From NCBI RefSeq assembly GCF_033807715.1, contig NC_084606.1, forward strand, positions 39,695,767-39,759,766: DNA of 64,000 nt, written 5' to 3'. Positions 54,733-64,000 of the stretch are shown here, in pieces. The notes beneath the pieces were generated by a model. It ran no database searches, was not told the DNA's origin, and worked only from the letters and a program-made list of their open reading frames with translations. The position numbers were made by a program, and so were the translations under genes. This DNA is from Cololabis saira. Taxonomy: Eukaryota > Chordata > Actinopteri > Beloniformes > Belonidae. Numbering within the stretch: position 1 is the stretch's first letter; every line of letters begins with the position of its first letter.

Positions 54733-55176
54733 CAGGGGTCGTCAACCCGCGGCTCTAGAGCCGCATGCGGCTCTTTAGCGCCGCCCTAGTGGCTCCTGGA
54801 GCTTTTAAAAAAATGTTTGACCTTTTTTCTCCTTTTTTTCTTCTTTTTTTCTCTCCTTTTTTTCTTTTTTTGACTTTTTTCCTTATTTAATCTCGACATT
54901 TCGACTTTTTTCTTGAAATGTTGACATTTTTCTCGACATTTTGACTTTTTTCTCAACATTTCGACTTTTTTCTTGACATTTTGACTTTTTTCTCGAAGTG
55001 CATAATGAAAAAAAAAATCTTCCCCCAGTTCTAACTAATATAGAAACATGCAGCATGTGTTGCCTTCATTCTAAGACTGATACAAGACTTTTCATTTTTT
55101 GCGGCTCCAGACATATTTGTTTTTTGTGTTTTTGGTCCAATATGGCTCTTTCAACATTTTGGGTTGCCGACCCCTG
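54733..55176. mobile_element. hAT MITE, 444 bp, perfect 8-bp target duplication
   Basis: Ends CAGGGGTCGTCAACCCGCGG / GGGTTGCCGACCCCTG, with GTCTTGAT at 54725-54732 and 55177-55184. The interior is a TTTTTTCTCGACATTT tandem repeat. No transposase. Confidence 0.92.
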
Positions 55177-55351
55177 GTCTTGATACATCCCATGGCTCCT
55201 CCTCCTTTTGATAATTGCATGTACACGTTGTAGCCGGATGCAGAAGGGACTGGTTTGAATGTTGATGTGTGTTCCTCTATGAGCCCTTCAGGCGGGCGTG
55301 GCCTCTAACGTGGTTTCCTCCTCTAACGTGGTTTCCTCCTCTGGACTCTAG

Positions 55352-55477
55352 TGGGAGTGCTGCGGTGCATTCGGAGCCGACGACTGGAACCTGAACATAT
55401 ATTTCAACTGCACTGATGGGAATCCCAGTCGGGAAAAGTGCGGCGTTCCCTTCTCCTGCTGCACCAAGGACCCAGCG
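55352..55477 (+). CDS. tspan5: tspan5 coding exon 5
   Basis: Residues 151-192: WECCGAFGADDWNLNIYFNC, TDGNPSREKCGVPFSCC, TKDPA. It holds the CCG motif and six of the eight loop cysteines; the sequon NCT is at 169. Acceptor CTCTAG, donor GTAAAA. A direct duplication of CTCTAACGTGGTTTCCTC lies in the polypyrimidine region just upstream (55302-55341). Confidence 0.93.
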
Positions 55478-55646
55478 GTAAAACTATCCACACCCCAGTG
55501 AACACAAGAAGAGTTTAGGCTCCTTCACTAATCAGCTGTTTGTATTTATTGTTGCAAACCACCTAAGGTGATTTCTGCAGAATGTTAATGTTCCCTGATG
55601 ATGAATGGGAGTAGAGTATTTGCTGATGTGTCATTTCTGCCACCAG

Positions 55647-55694
55647 GAGGACGTGATAAACACTCAGTGTGGCTACGACGTCCGAGCTAAACCG
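55647..55694 (+). CDS. tspan5: tspan5 coding exon 6
   Basis: Residues 193-208, EDVINTQCGYDVRAKP, with loop cysteine 200. Acceptor CCACCAG, donor GTGAGT. The preceding intron is 169 bp. Confidence 0.92.
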
Positions 55695-55771
55695 GTGAGT
55701 AACGGATCAGGGTGCAGACACTTCCCAACATTCCTGTAAATAACCTTAACCCTGGTGCTGTCTTCAGGTCA

Positions 55772-56312
55772 AGGAAGGAAGGAAGGAAGGAAGCAAGCAA
55801 GGAAGGAAGGAAGGAAGGAAGCAAGCAAGCAAGGAAGGAAGGAAGGAAGGAAGCAAGGGAGAAAAGAGGAAGGGAAGAAGGAAGGAGAGAGCAGGAGGAA
55901 AGAAGGAAGGGAGAAAAGAGGAAGGAAGAAGGAAGGAGAGAGCAGGAGGAAAGAAGGAAGGGAGGAAGGAAGGAAGGAAGGGAGAAAACAAGGAAGGAAG
56001 GGAGAAAACAAGGAAGGAAGGAAGGAAGGGAGAAAACAAGGAAGGAAGGGAGAAAACAAGGAAAGAAGGAAGGAAGGGAGAAGGAAGGAGAGAGCAGGAG
56101 GAAAGAAGGATGGAAGGAAGGGAGAAAACAAGGAAGGAAGGAAGGAAGGAAGGAAGGGAGAAAACAAGGAAGGAAGGGAGAAAACAAGGGAAGGAAGGGA
56201 GGAAGGAATGAAAGAGGAAGGGAAGAAGGAAGGAGAGAGCAGGAGGAAAGAAGGAAGGAAGGGAGAAAAGAGGAAGTGAGAAGGAAGGAGAGCAGGAGGG
56301 AAGAAGGAACAG
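55772..56312. repeat. GGAA-rich purine tract, tspan5 intron 6
   Basis: About 540 bp of GGAAGGAAGG-type sequence with GAGAAAACAAGGAA and GAGAGCAGGAGGAAAG variants. The long Lys/Arg/Glu and Phe/Leu/Pro/Ser frames on either strand are artefacts. Confidence 0.93.
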
Positions 56313-56445
56313 GAGAATTAGGTCATTTTGACTCGAAGACAGTACAAGGGTTAAAGGCAAAGAAGCCTTTTTGTTGCTTCGTCCCATTTTCAATCAAAAA
56401 TGTATGAAGTTGTGCAAAAAAGGACAAAGTCATGATCTCCTGCTG

Positions 56446-57460
56446 GACACTGCAGGTCTGCAGGTCTGCAGGTCTGAGGTCTTCAGGTCTCCAGGTCTGA
56501 GGTCTGCAGGTCTGGAGGTCTGAGGTCTGAGGTCTGAGGTCTGCAGGTCTGAGGTCTCCAGGTCTGCAGGTCTGTAGGTGTGCAGGTCTGCAGGTGTGCA
56601 GGTGTGCAGGTCTGAGGGTCTGCAGGTCTGCGAGTCTGCAGGTCTACAGGTCTGCAGACCTGCACACCTACAGACCTGCAGACCCTCAGACCTGCAGGTC
56701 TGAGGTCTGCAGGTCTGGAGGTCTGAGGTCTCCAGGTCTGCAGGTCTGAGGTCTGCAGACCTGCAGGTCTGTAGGTGTGCAGGTCTGCAGGTGTGCAGGT
56801 CTGAGGGTCTGCAGGTCTGCAGGTCTGAGGGTCTGCAAGTCTGCAGGTGTGCAGGTCTGAGGGTCTGCAGATCTGCAGGTCTGAGGGTCTGCAGGTCTGT
56901 AGGTCTGTAGGTGTGCAGGTCTGAGGGTCTGCAGGTCTGCAGGTCTGAGGGTCTGAAACCCTGTTTTCAGAACTTTACCGAGCCGTCTGATAACATCAGG
57001 TCTGTAGTTGTGCAGGTCTGAGGGTCTGCAGGTCTGCAGGTCTGCAGGTGTGCAGGTCTGAGGGTCTGCAGGTGTGCAGGTCTGCAGGTGTGCAGGTCTG
57101 AGGGTCTGCAAGTCTGCAGGTGTGCAGGTCTGAGGGTCTGCAGATCTGCAGGTCTGAGGGTCTGCAGGTCTGCAGGTCTGAGGGTCTGAAACCCTGTTTT
57201 CAGAACTTTACCGAGCCGTCTGATAACATCAGGTCTGTAGTTGTGCAGGTCTGCAGGTCTGAGGGTCTGCAGGTCTGTAGGTGTGCAGGTCTGAGGGTCT
57301 GAAACCCTGTTTTCAGAACTTTACCGAGCCGTCTGATAACATCAGGTCTGTAGTTGTGCAGGTCTGAGGGTCTGCAGGTCTGCAGGTCTGCAGGTGTGCA
57401 GGTCTGAGGGTCTGCAGGTCTGCAGGTCTGCAGGTCTACAGGTCTACAGGTCTGCAGATC
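56446..57460. repeat. GCAGGTCTGAGG minisatellite with a captured 41-bp segment
   Basis: Roughly 1 kb of 8-10 bp units (GCAGGTCTG, AGGGTCTG, GCAGGTGTG). Three times it contains the same 41 bp (56958-56998, 57191-57231, 57304-57344; core TTTACCGAGCCGTCTGATAA). That segment is identical to 58433-58473 in the 155-aa-ORF element downstream. Confidence 0.92.
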
Positions 57461-57617
57461 AGGGTCAGGGTTAGGGGCTTCCAGCTGAGGTCTGTCCTCT
57501 TGCCTTCCACGTCCCATCCAGTCCTTCTTCAAGGAACATGGTCGTCACGGCCACCGTTCCTCATTGCCGAGAGAATATCTCTGTTTTAAGCCCCAGTTCC
57601 TGATCCAGAGCATATTT

Positions 57618-58572
57618 TCTTCTTCCGGCTCTCGACGAAGGCGGACACTTTTTCTGCTCCTCTCCCTTATCTATCTGCCCTGCTACTGCTTTTGTTAGTC
57701 TCGTCTTCAGAGTCTCTTCTTTTCACTCCTCCGAAACTCTACAATCATGGAATTGATTAACTTTTCTCTCAGCACAATTGACCAAATTTTTGCGACAAGA
57801 AGCCAGGGGGTAAGGGAGACCTCTTGCCCCGATGGGACATTTTTTGCTGGATACACAATGGATTCCTACAAATATTGGAAACCGTTGTGTTTGGCGATTC
57901 TGTCTGTCGAGGACGTTGAAGATGGCTTCATAATTGGATTTATGATAGCAGGATTTCTCTTGATAGGAGGGGGATTCCTGCTGTACCGACAAACGCGTAA
58001 GTCGTTGACAGATGTTCTGGCTCTTTCAGAGCTGCCGGACGTGGCTGAAGGGTCAAGCAAGGTGATCAACGCTCAGACTTTAACGCTGAGAGAGCAAAGC
58101 CGTAAGCTGGATGCGATTCTCGAACAGAATCGTAGGCTGGCGGCGGTCTTTGAGCTCATTGGCAAGATGGATAAGACCTTGGAGAAGTTGGAAGCTCGGC
58201 TTGGCGGAAATTGATCACAAATTCGTCTGATTCGAGTCGCCATTGATGAACCATAAACTAAAGGGCAGACGGAAAATTACTAAGGCTGCCTGTTTTTGCA
58301 ATATAATTGTTGATTCTATAATCTGGCCTTGACAGGGCGGTTTGGCCGTTCACTCTGGTCACAATCTTCCTGGTGAAATGTAAACAAGTGGCTATGCCCC
58401 CACTAACCCTCCCCTCTCAGGAACATCTGTGGACCCTGTTTTCAGAACTTTACCGAGCCGTCTGATAACATCAAGGACATTGGCTGAGGAGCAGCTCTGA
58501 GCGAAGTTCACGGACTTACCGCTACACACACACTTGCTGTTAACCACACCTCCCTCAACTCAACGCCTTCCT
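57618..58572 (+). mobile_element. 155-aa-ORF element, plus copy (uninterrupted)
   Basis: Shares about 950 bp with the broken minus-strand copy at 9431-9617 and 12591-13357, starting at TCTTCTTCCGGCTCTCG and ending near CAACGCCTTCCT. It is the empty-site reference for the L2 insertion. The + copy continues to 58952 with a CGGGACAATAAAGCTATTC end and an (ATTC)n tail, suggesting mobilisation as a non-LTR-type element. Confidence 0.78.
57747..58214 (+). CDS. Intact 155-aa single-pass membrane/coiled-coil protein of a repeat element
   Basis: The frame is open from MELINFSLSTIDQIFATRSQ to EARLGGN. Residues 1-57 are polar with a conserved Cys/Trp segment. Residues 59-80 (GFIIGFMIAGFLLIGGGFLL) are one hydrophobic helix, followed by YRQTRK (positive-inside). 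Residues 108-153 show heptad spacing (LREQSRKLDAILEQNRRLAA, FELIGKMDKTLEKLEARL), a coiled coil. No signal peptide; type III or tail-in topology is possible. The decayed minus copy starts MELMNWSLSTIDQIFATRSQ, so the protein belongs to the repeat, not to tspan5, in whose intron 6 it sits. I do not recognise the family; a LINE ORF1-type role is a guess from the coiled coil and the tail of the element. Confidence 0.6.
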   Translation: MELINFSLSTIDQIFATRSQGVRETSCPDGTFFAGYTMDSYKYWKPLCLAILSVEDVEDGFIIGFMIAGFLLIGGGFLLYRQTRKSLTDVLALSELPDVAEGSSKVINAQTLTLREQSRKLDAILEQNRRLAAVFELIGKMDKTLEKLEARLGGN

Positions 58573-58952
58573 CGGCCCCCCCTCTTATCAGCCCCCCCCA
58601 ACACAGTCAACAGGTTTGAGAGCCGCGCCACTGGCCGCGGTGCTCACTTGGGGTACTGTGCCGGGATCCCCCCCCCCCCGTCCCTAGAACCACCCCCCCA
58701 CACACAGATGTGCAAGCCTTGTGATGTTAAATTTGTCATGTTGCTCTCTGTGCAGAGGTGTTTTTTTTGCACTTTCACACTGTGTATTTACACACAGTAT
58801 GAGAATGCCTTTTTTTCCCTCCTCCCTCCCCAATGTCATCCTTTCTCTGATCTGTTCTCACCAGTTGACTCATGTCTTATGTCATTTGTTTTGCCTGATG
58901 GGTTGTACTGGTTGTCATCTCACTGTGCTGGGACGCCAGACCCGGGACAATA
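58573..58952 (+). mobile_element. 3' part of the + element: probable retrotransposon 3' end
   Basis: Ends GCCAGACCCGGGACAATAAAG then TATTC repeats, the layout of a LINE/SINE 3' end with a microsatellite tail. Not shared with the minus copy. Confidence 0.55.
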
Positions 58953-59098
58953 AAGCTATTCATTCATTCATTCATTCATTCATTCATTCATTCATTCATT
59001 CATTCATTCATTCATTCATTCATTCATTCATTCATTCATTCATTCATTCATTCATTCATTCATTCATTCATTCATTCATTCAATCATTCATTCATTCA
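58953..59098. repeat. (ATTC)n microsatellite, about 36 units
   Basis: Near-perfect CATT repeat, one CAAT variant at 59082. Directly follows the AATAAAG motif of the element above. Confidence 0.95.
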
Positions 59099-59171
59099 TT
59101 TCTTTTCTCTTCTGAACGTGGACGCGGGTGCATTCAGGGCGTGAGCATGACGTGCAGCTTTGCCGTTTCAG

Positions 59172-59288
59172 GACTCGGAGCAGAGGGACTTCATCAACGT
59201 GAAAGGCTGCGTGCCGCAGTTCGAGAAGTGGCTGCAGGACAACCTGACCCTGGTGGCCGGGATCTTCATCGGAGTGGCGCTGCTGCAG
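59172..59288 (+). CDS. tspan5: tspan5 coding exon 7
   Basis: Residues 209-247: DSEQRDFINVKGCVPQFEKW, LQDNLTLVAGIFIGVALLQ, with the eighth loop cysteine (221) and most of TM4. Acceptor GTTTCAG, donor GTCAGC, phase 0. The final ~21-codon exon is not in the remaining 4.7 kb. Confidence 0.93.
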
Positions 59289-59595
59289 GTCAGCTCGGGT
59301 TGGGTTTGGTTTTCTGTTACTTTGGACCCGCGTTAGCAGACGCAAAACGCCAGCTAATCTTCCTGGGGTCCATGAAGATTAAAAACACATTCACATAAAA
59401 GTACATTTACATATATACGTCATATAATACTTTACACTTTAAATATATGAATACATAAATAAATACAATTACATCACTCCATTAACCCCACCCACATCAT
59501 TACATTAGCAACATCACTATAGTGGTAATTATCACAATTTCTAACTACATTGAGCTGTATATTACACTATACAGTACATCACAAAATGTATATTA

Positions 59596-59641
<46 letters not shown>

Positions 59642-59654
59642 AAACATTGTGTAT
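59289..59654 (+). other. Start of tspan5 intron 7, (TA)n at 59598-59640
   Basis: AT-rich, no recognised gene. The intron runs past the window end. Confidence 0.6.
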
Positions 59655-59750
59655 CGCTGCGTCCGAAATTCAATACTTCCACCCTAATGAGTATGCAACA
59701 GTATGTGAGATTTTTTGAGTGCGTCCGAAACATTAGTACGTACTCAATAG

Positions 59751-60902
59751 TAGGGCTGAAACGATTCCTCGAATAATTCGAGTAATTCGATTACAAAAAA
59801 TGATCGAGGAATTTTCTCTGCCTCGAGGAATCGTTTAATTTATTTATTTATTATTATTTTTTCGTTTAATTTCACCAGCTCAAAGCCTCGTATTACGCCC
59901 GGACCACATTTAATGCGACACAACACGCTGACGCTTCGCCGTACATCCATGCGCTGCGCACGTTAAAGGGGGAAGAAAGAGGTTTGGTTTTAGTAACATG
60001 CCATGCTCAGGCAGTCTGCAATGGCCCAGACGGGAGACTAATGTAGTTCAGTGCTTAACTTTTATTTTTAATCCACGCTATATTCTTCTGGTCCGTTCTC
60101 CTATGTTCCCCCTCTAAAGCCAAAATTATTGTTCCGCGTTAAATCGACGCAGAGTCTACGGTGCTCTCCGGCGAGGGCGGAGAGCGCCGGTCCGGCTGGC
60201 GGTGCCACGGCTATGCCGTAGCCTACGGCGTAGGGTACGCAGCGACGCGCACCATTCTGCGTTGTTGTAACGCGGAACCATAAATCAGCCTTTACCCGGT
60301 ACATAAACCTCTGTTCCCGCTACAGTTTTAACTAAAAGAAAAGGCAGAAAATGTCAGAAAAATAAAAACGTAATAAAGCTAACTGGGTAGTTTATTTCAT
60401 TTTATCTCTGTAGTCATTCATGGATAAAACAAGCAGCACTGGTGCCTTATGTGCTCCAATACAGCAGGTCTCAGAAGTTTATTTTAAACAACCAAAACTC
60501 AAAATCTTATACTTTAACTTAAAACTTAACTAGAACTTAAAATTTGCTTGACACAAATGAAAGTTCAATTGAAACACGTGGGAAAACACCTAACATTTTA
60601 AGTTATGTCTGATATCAGGTGTAATGGCGTTTTTGGGTTAGAAATAAGAACATTTCTTGGTAAAATCCTTAGTTTTTTGAGTGAAGGCAGTGAATTTGGT
60701 CGACTGGTGTTTTTAAATGAACAGCCATGAACCTACTGTATTATATAATTTAGTCTTGATGTCAATTAACATCTAACATCTTATGTATATTTATAATTGC
60801 TCTTTAACTAAACAAATATATGTTTTATCCGATTACTCGATTAATCGATGGAATTTTCAGTAGAATACTCGATTACTAAAATATTCGATAGCTGCAGCCC
60901 TA
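59751..60902. mobile_element. hAT element with TAGGGCTGAAAC ends, perfect 8-bp duplication
   Basis: 1152 bp between CTCAATAG copies (59743-59750 and 60903-60910). Ends TAGGGCTGAAACGATTCCTC / CGATAGCTGCAGCCCTA. The middle is homologous (inverted) to 46781-47996, including a hairpin MITE at 60112-60297. No transposase. Confidence 0.9.
60112..60297. mobile_element. Hairpin MITE (TTTATGGTTCCGCGTTA family), copy 4
   Basis: TTATTGTTCCGCGTTAAATC mirrors GTAACGCGGAACCATAAATC, with CCGTAGCCTACGGCGTAGG inside. Confidence 0.75.
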
Positions 60903-60964
60903 CTCAATAGTATGTACTATCCATACTCATTCTGGAGAAATGTATTAGTGTGGATTGACACTAG

Positions 60965-61440
60965 CTAAAGCTTGAGGTATGGTTCTGCGTCAAAACAACG
61001 GCGTGCCCACGGCGTGTGGTACGCGTCGACGCAGACCACACGGCGTCACTGACGCCGTCACTGACGTTACCTCCCAAAAATTGTAACTACGCGTCGAGGC
61101 AGACCACACGCAGACGAGAGGGCTGTGATTGGTTCGCTTGGTAGCAACGCATTTCCGGTTTCCGGTTTGAAGAAGTCGTGAACTTTCAGCGCTCTTTTCT
61201 TCGTTTATGTGTGATTTATTTTGTTGTTGTTTTTTTGCACAATAGTTGTCCTTATCTCTTTGATTCACTGTGACCGGAAAAAGTCGGATAAACCATTCAG
61301 GAAAAGATCGCGAATTAGCGGTCGTGGGGGGTTTTGCACCGCGGAGAAATGGAGTGACGGAGAAGTCCGAAGGTTCACGACGGCGTCACGGCGATGGTGT
61401 AGGCACGGCGTTGGTTTGACGCAGAACCATAATTCAGGCT
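60965..61440. mobile_element. Related MITE (GTATGGTTCTGCGTCAAAAC ends)
   Basis: Ends TATGGTTCTGCGTCAAAAC / GGTTTGACGCAGAACCATA, with repeated ACGGCGTCACTGACG motifs and CAGACCACACG repeats. Confidence 0.75.
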
Positions 61441-61815
61441 TAAGCAGAAACTTCCCACAATGCAATGCAGCGGTGTTTGGTTTCTAAGTGCTGCGCAGAT
61501 ACGTATATGTCATAAGTATAATATTAAGTATAATAATAATATTATATAATATTATAGTATTTGTATATAATAATATTATATAATCATAATATTATATAAT
61601 GTCATTTTGTTTGGGCCAGGATAAACGGGAAAGAGCGGAGCAGTGCTACTACTGCTGCTGTTACCATGGTAACAGCTGCTACTACTGCTGCTGTTACCAT
61701 GGTAACAACTCCCCCTCCCAATGGCACGAAGTGCCGTGTGGCTCTGAGTAGTACGTCCCAATAAATGCATACTACTGATATTTACTCAAAAGTTTGCCGA
61801 ACTTAAGTATACTTT

Positions 61816-63580
61816 TTGGCGGTGGGGGGGGGTGGCTGGGGAGGGCTCGGGCGGGGGGCTGTGGCTGGGGCGTCTCCGGGCCTCCCGGGGGGGGCGGGGC
61901 CGTGGACGTGGGGGTCCCACCCGGAGGGCCCGGCCCTGCCTGGGTGGGGGGTGGCTGTCTGCGCTGGGGGGGCATTGCTGCCTTGGTCCTCCGTCGCTGG
62001 GCGGGGGCCAAGTGCCCCTGCGGATGTGGGGACTCCGGGACCCTTGGGGTGTCCGCCGGGGTGGCCTCGGGGGGGGGTGGGGCCGGGTCCGGGGAGCGGG
62101 CTTCCCCTGACCGGGGGGTGCACGGGCGGGCGCGACGGCGGGGTGGCACCATTCCCAGGTATCTATGTCTTATGTTGTCAGTATGAATGGGAGGATGTTG
62201 GACCGTTTCCTCCTCCGTCTGGGGGCTCCGGCGGCGCCGGGGGCGCCCTTGGAGGTACGGTGGGGCCCTTGCCCGGCTCGGGGGGCCGGCCCCCGTCTGC
62301 TGGACGGCCGGTGGGGGGACGCGGGTGTCTTATCAGGGCCGGCTTTGCTGGTCCTGCTTCCTGGCTTCGGCCTCCGCTCCCCCTCTTGCCCCCCCTACAC
62401 GATTCATACGCACATAGGCGAAAGGCGGGGGGTCCGGGTCGTGGGGGGCACTGTCCCGCGTGGCCCGGCACTCCCCGCCTCACGGTTTTAACAGCAAAAT
62501 AGACACTGCACATTCAACACTTAATAAATACATTTGACAAGGACACGTAGTTCGGGAGGGGGGGGGGTCTGTGTCATACTTGGCCCTCCCTCCTCCCTGT
62601 TTTTATGGCATTAATCACATGCACTCAACACAAGGGGCGGGAGGGGGTCCCACATCACCCGCGTTCCCTCACCGGCCTGGGCCTGGGACGGGTGGGTCGG
62701 GTTACCCGGGCCTGGCGGGGCCCGCCGTGCAGCCTGGGGTGCCTTCTGGCGGTGCTGGATCCCCCCGGGGAGGGGGAAACGGTGCGTGATTGTATGTCTG
62801 TGTCGGTGAGAATGCGGTATGGAAGGGTCCTGCCATGGAGGATTTGAGCCTCCATTGGCAGGACATCAAAAACTTAATAATTTATCAATATTATATTATA
62901 CAAAGATGGTTATTATTATTAGTATTATTATTAGTATTATTATTAGTATTATTATTAGTATTATTATTATTATGTATAGTATATTATATTATTATTAGTA
63001 TAGGTATCGGATAGGTGAATGGATGAATGAATGGGATGCCTGGGTCTGGGGCCCTCCGTTGTCGGGCCTGCGCGTGTGTCGCCTTGTTGGGGGGTTCCCT
63101 CTCTCCGGGCCCGTCTCCGGTCCCCCCCGCTGCCTCTACGGCGGGGCGCCCCTCTGGTCTTGGAGGGCCACTTTCGTGGGGGACGGGTGCGCCTGCCCGC
63201 GTCGGCGGCCGGGGCGGCTCTGTCTCTCCGGGCGGGCTGGCCCCCTGCCGGGTGGGGGTCGCTGGCCTGAAGGGTGAGGGCCTCCTGGCCGCGTGTCCGG
63301 CCCGGACCGGGTGGCCGGGGATTGCCTGGGTCGCGGTCCGCCGCCGCGGGATCCCTGGCTGCTTCTTTCCGCGCCGTGGGGGCCCCGCCCGCGGGCCCCC
63401 TCGGCCGCCGCCGGGTGGGGGGGGGGGGCCTCGCAGGCGGTGGGTTGCCTCCCTCCTACTTCTCCCCTCTGTGGGGTTGCCGGTGGCCTGGGTTCCGGGC
63501 TCTACCTTGTCGGCCTCTGGTCTCACGGGTGGCGGGGTTGCTCCCCCCCCTCCCCCACTATAGATACACTTCAGGTGGAG
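61816..63580. repeat. Very GC-rich low-complexity block in three parts
   Basis: 61816-62490, 62555-62790 and 63030-63560 are G/C-rich (GGGG and CCCC runs, many CpG), separated by AT-rich spacers, one with (TTA)n at 62905-63000. Similar phrases recur (GAATGGGAGGATG / GAATGAATGGGATGCC; GTCCGGGTCGTGGGG). It lies inside tspan5 intron 7. The overlapping Gly/Pro/Arg frames on all phases have no domains and are composition artefacts. Probably a transposon-derived GC-rich repeat. Confidence 0.6.
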
Positions 63581-63597
63581 CTTTGTTTGGTTTATTA

Positions 63598-63673
<76 letters not shown>

Positions 63674-63689
63674 GTAATTTAGTCACACG

Positions 63690-63727
<38 letters not shown>

Positions 63728-63765
63728 CATGATCATATACATACACACACACACGCATAGACATA
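63598..63765. repeat. (CA)n microsatellites
   Basis: ACACAC runs 63600-63670 and 63693-63725 with short imperfect continuations to 63765. Confidence 0.95.
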
Positions 63766-64000
63766 CACACTGGCTTGTTCACCTGCATGCTGGCTCTCTA
63801 GTTTTTGGGTTTAGGTAGCGGTAGCGATAGCTTAGCTCAGACTGCGATCAGATCTCAAGATTTAGGTCGATTGCTGTTCGTGTTTTGGATGGCTCCGTGC
63901 CGGTTTCGTGCTTTGTTTGTGGTTTTTTTTGTTGCAGATTTCCAGTGCTTGACGTGTGTCTCCGTGTGTTCCTGCTTCCTGGATTGGCAGTGGATGTCGT
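63766..64000. other. Right edge, nothing recognised
   Basis: Inside tspan5 intron 7. No exon matching the expected last tetraspanin exon was seen. Confidence 0.5.

Larger units (their letters stand above)
59655..61815. mobile_element. GCGTCCGAAA MITE, copy 3, with two nested insertions
   Basis: Pieces 59655-59750, 60903-60965 and 61441-61815 join to give the same element as 38480-39055 (TTAGTACGTACTCAATAGTA, ATGCAATGCAGCGGTGTTTG, GTTACCATGGTAACAACTCC; the last is in duplicate here). Insertions: a hAT element (59751-60902) and a hairpin-type MITE (60965-61440). Confidence 0.78.

Noticed and set aside
55687..56407. Lys/Arg/Glu-rich and Phe/Leu/Pro/Ser-rich ORFs on both strands
   Set aside because: Translation of the GGAA purine tract; no start context or domain.
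56446..57460. Possible CRISPR-like array (repeat-spacer pattern)
   Set aside because: Units are 8-10 bp with variable order and no constant spacers, and the context is a vertebrate intron.
61772..63732. Many 60-228 codon Gly/Pro/Arg ORFs
   Set aside because: All phases on both strands are open because of extreme GC content; no conserved motif.
59289..64000. Search for the last tspan5 exon
   Set aside because: No segment encoding the expected FGICLAQNLVSDIEAV-type tail after an AG acceptor was found, so the exon is taken to lie beyond the window.

Overview
The window is nuclear DNA from a bony fish, most likely a spiny-rayed teleost. The evidence is spliced vertebrate genes with GT-AG introns, dense microsatellites, fish-type non-LTR retrotransposons (an L2/Maui-like element and a second APE-type LINE), hAT and Tc1-like miniature elements, LTR retroelements, and no operon-like gene packing. 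I saw no rRNA, tRNA or CRISPR array. The species cannot be named from the sequence.

Two host genes are supported, both on the + strand. (1) A TGF-beta superfamily prodomain-type gene has a signal-peptide exon at 17275-17542 and a second exon at 25601-26016, joined by an 8 kb intron. The reading frame stops where the furin site and cysteine-knot ligand would normally begin, and a 2.1 kb G-quadruplex-type minisatellite follows. (2) A TspanC8 tetraspanin, best matched to tspan5 (tspan17 is the alternative), has seven coding exons between 38009 and 59288. These give 247 codons. The last ~21 codons expected for the family must lie beyond 64000. Its promoter and leader segment exists in three copies (about 29.3-30.3 kb, 37.1-37.5 kb, 37.6-38.0 kb).

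Layout: 0-3 kb holds minisatellites and a decayed transposon gene fragment. 2.9-5.94 kb is a non-autonomous LTR element with a 490-codon proline-rich repeat ORF, inside or fused to another LTR. 7-8 kb is an interspersed repeat split by a LINE tail. 8.2-13.4 kb is a minus-strand copy of an unusual element (its intact + copy at 57.6-58.6 kb encodes a 155-aa membrane/coiled-coil protein), broken by a foldback MITE and by an L2 LINE. 14.6-23.5 kb is a mirror-symmetric set of repeats around exon 1 of the TGF-beta-like gene, with a 3.1 kb LINE bearing a 12-bp target duplication. 26.2-28.3 kb is the 11-bp array. 28.8-37.1 kb is dominated by one repeat family, including three head-to-tail units of 1.7-2.0 kb. 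38-59 kb is tspan5, whose introns hold transposons nested several levels deep. 59.3-64 kb is intron 7, with more nested elements, a very GC-rich block and CA repeats.

Intact protein-coding capacity is limited to tspan5, the TGF-beta-like prodomain gene, the 155-aa ORF and the proline-rich LTR-element ORF. All recognised LINE genes are frameshifted. All similarity statements rest on reading the sequence and on recalled family features. No alignment or database search was run.
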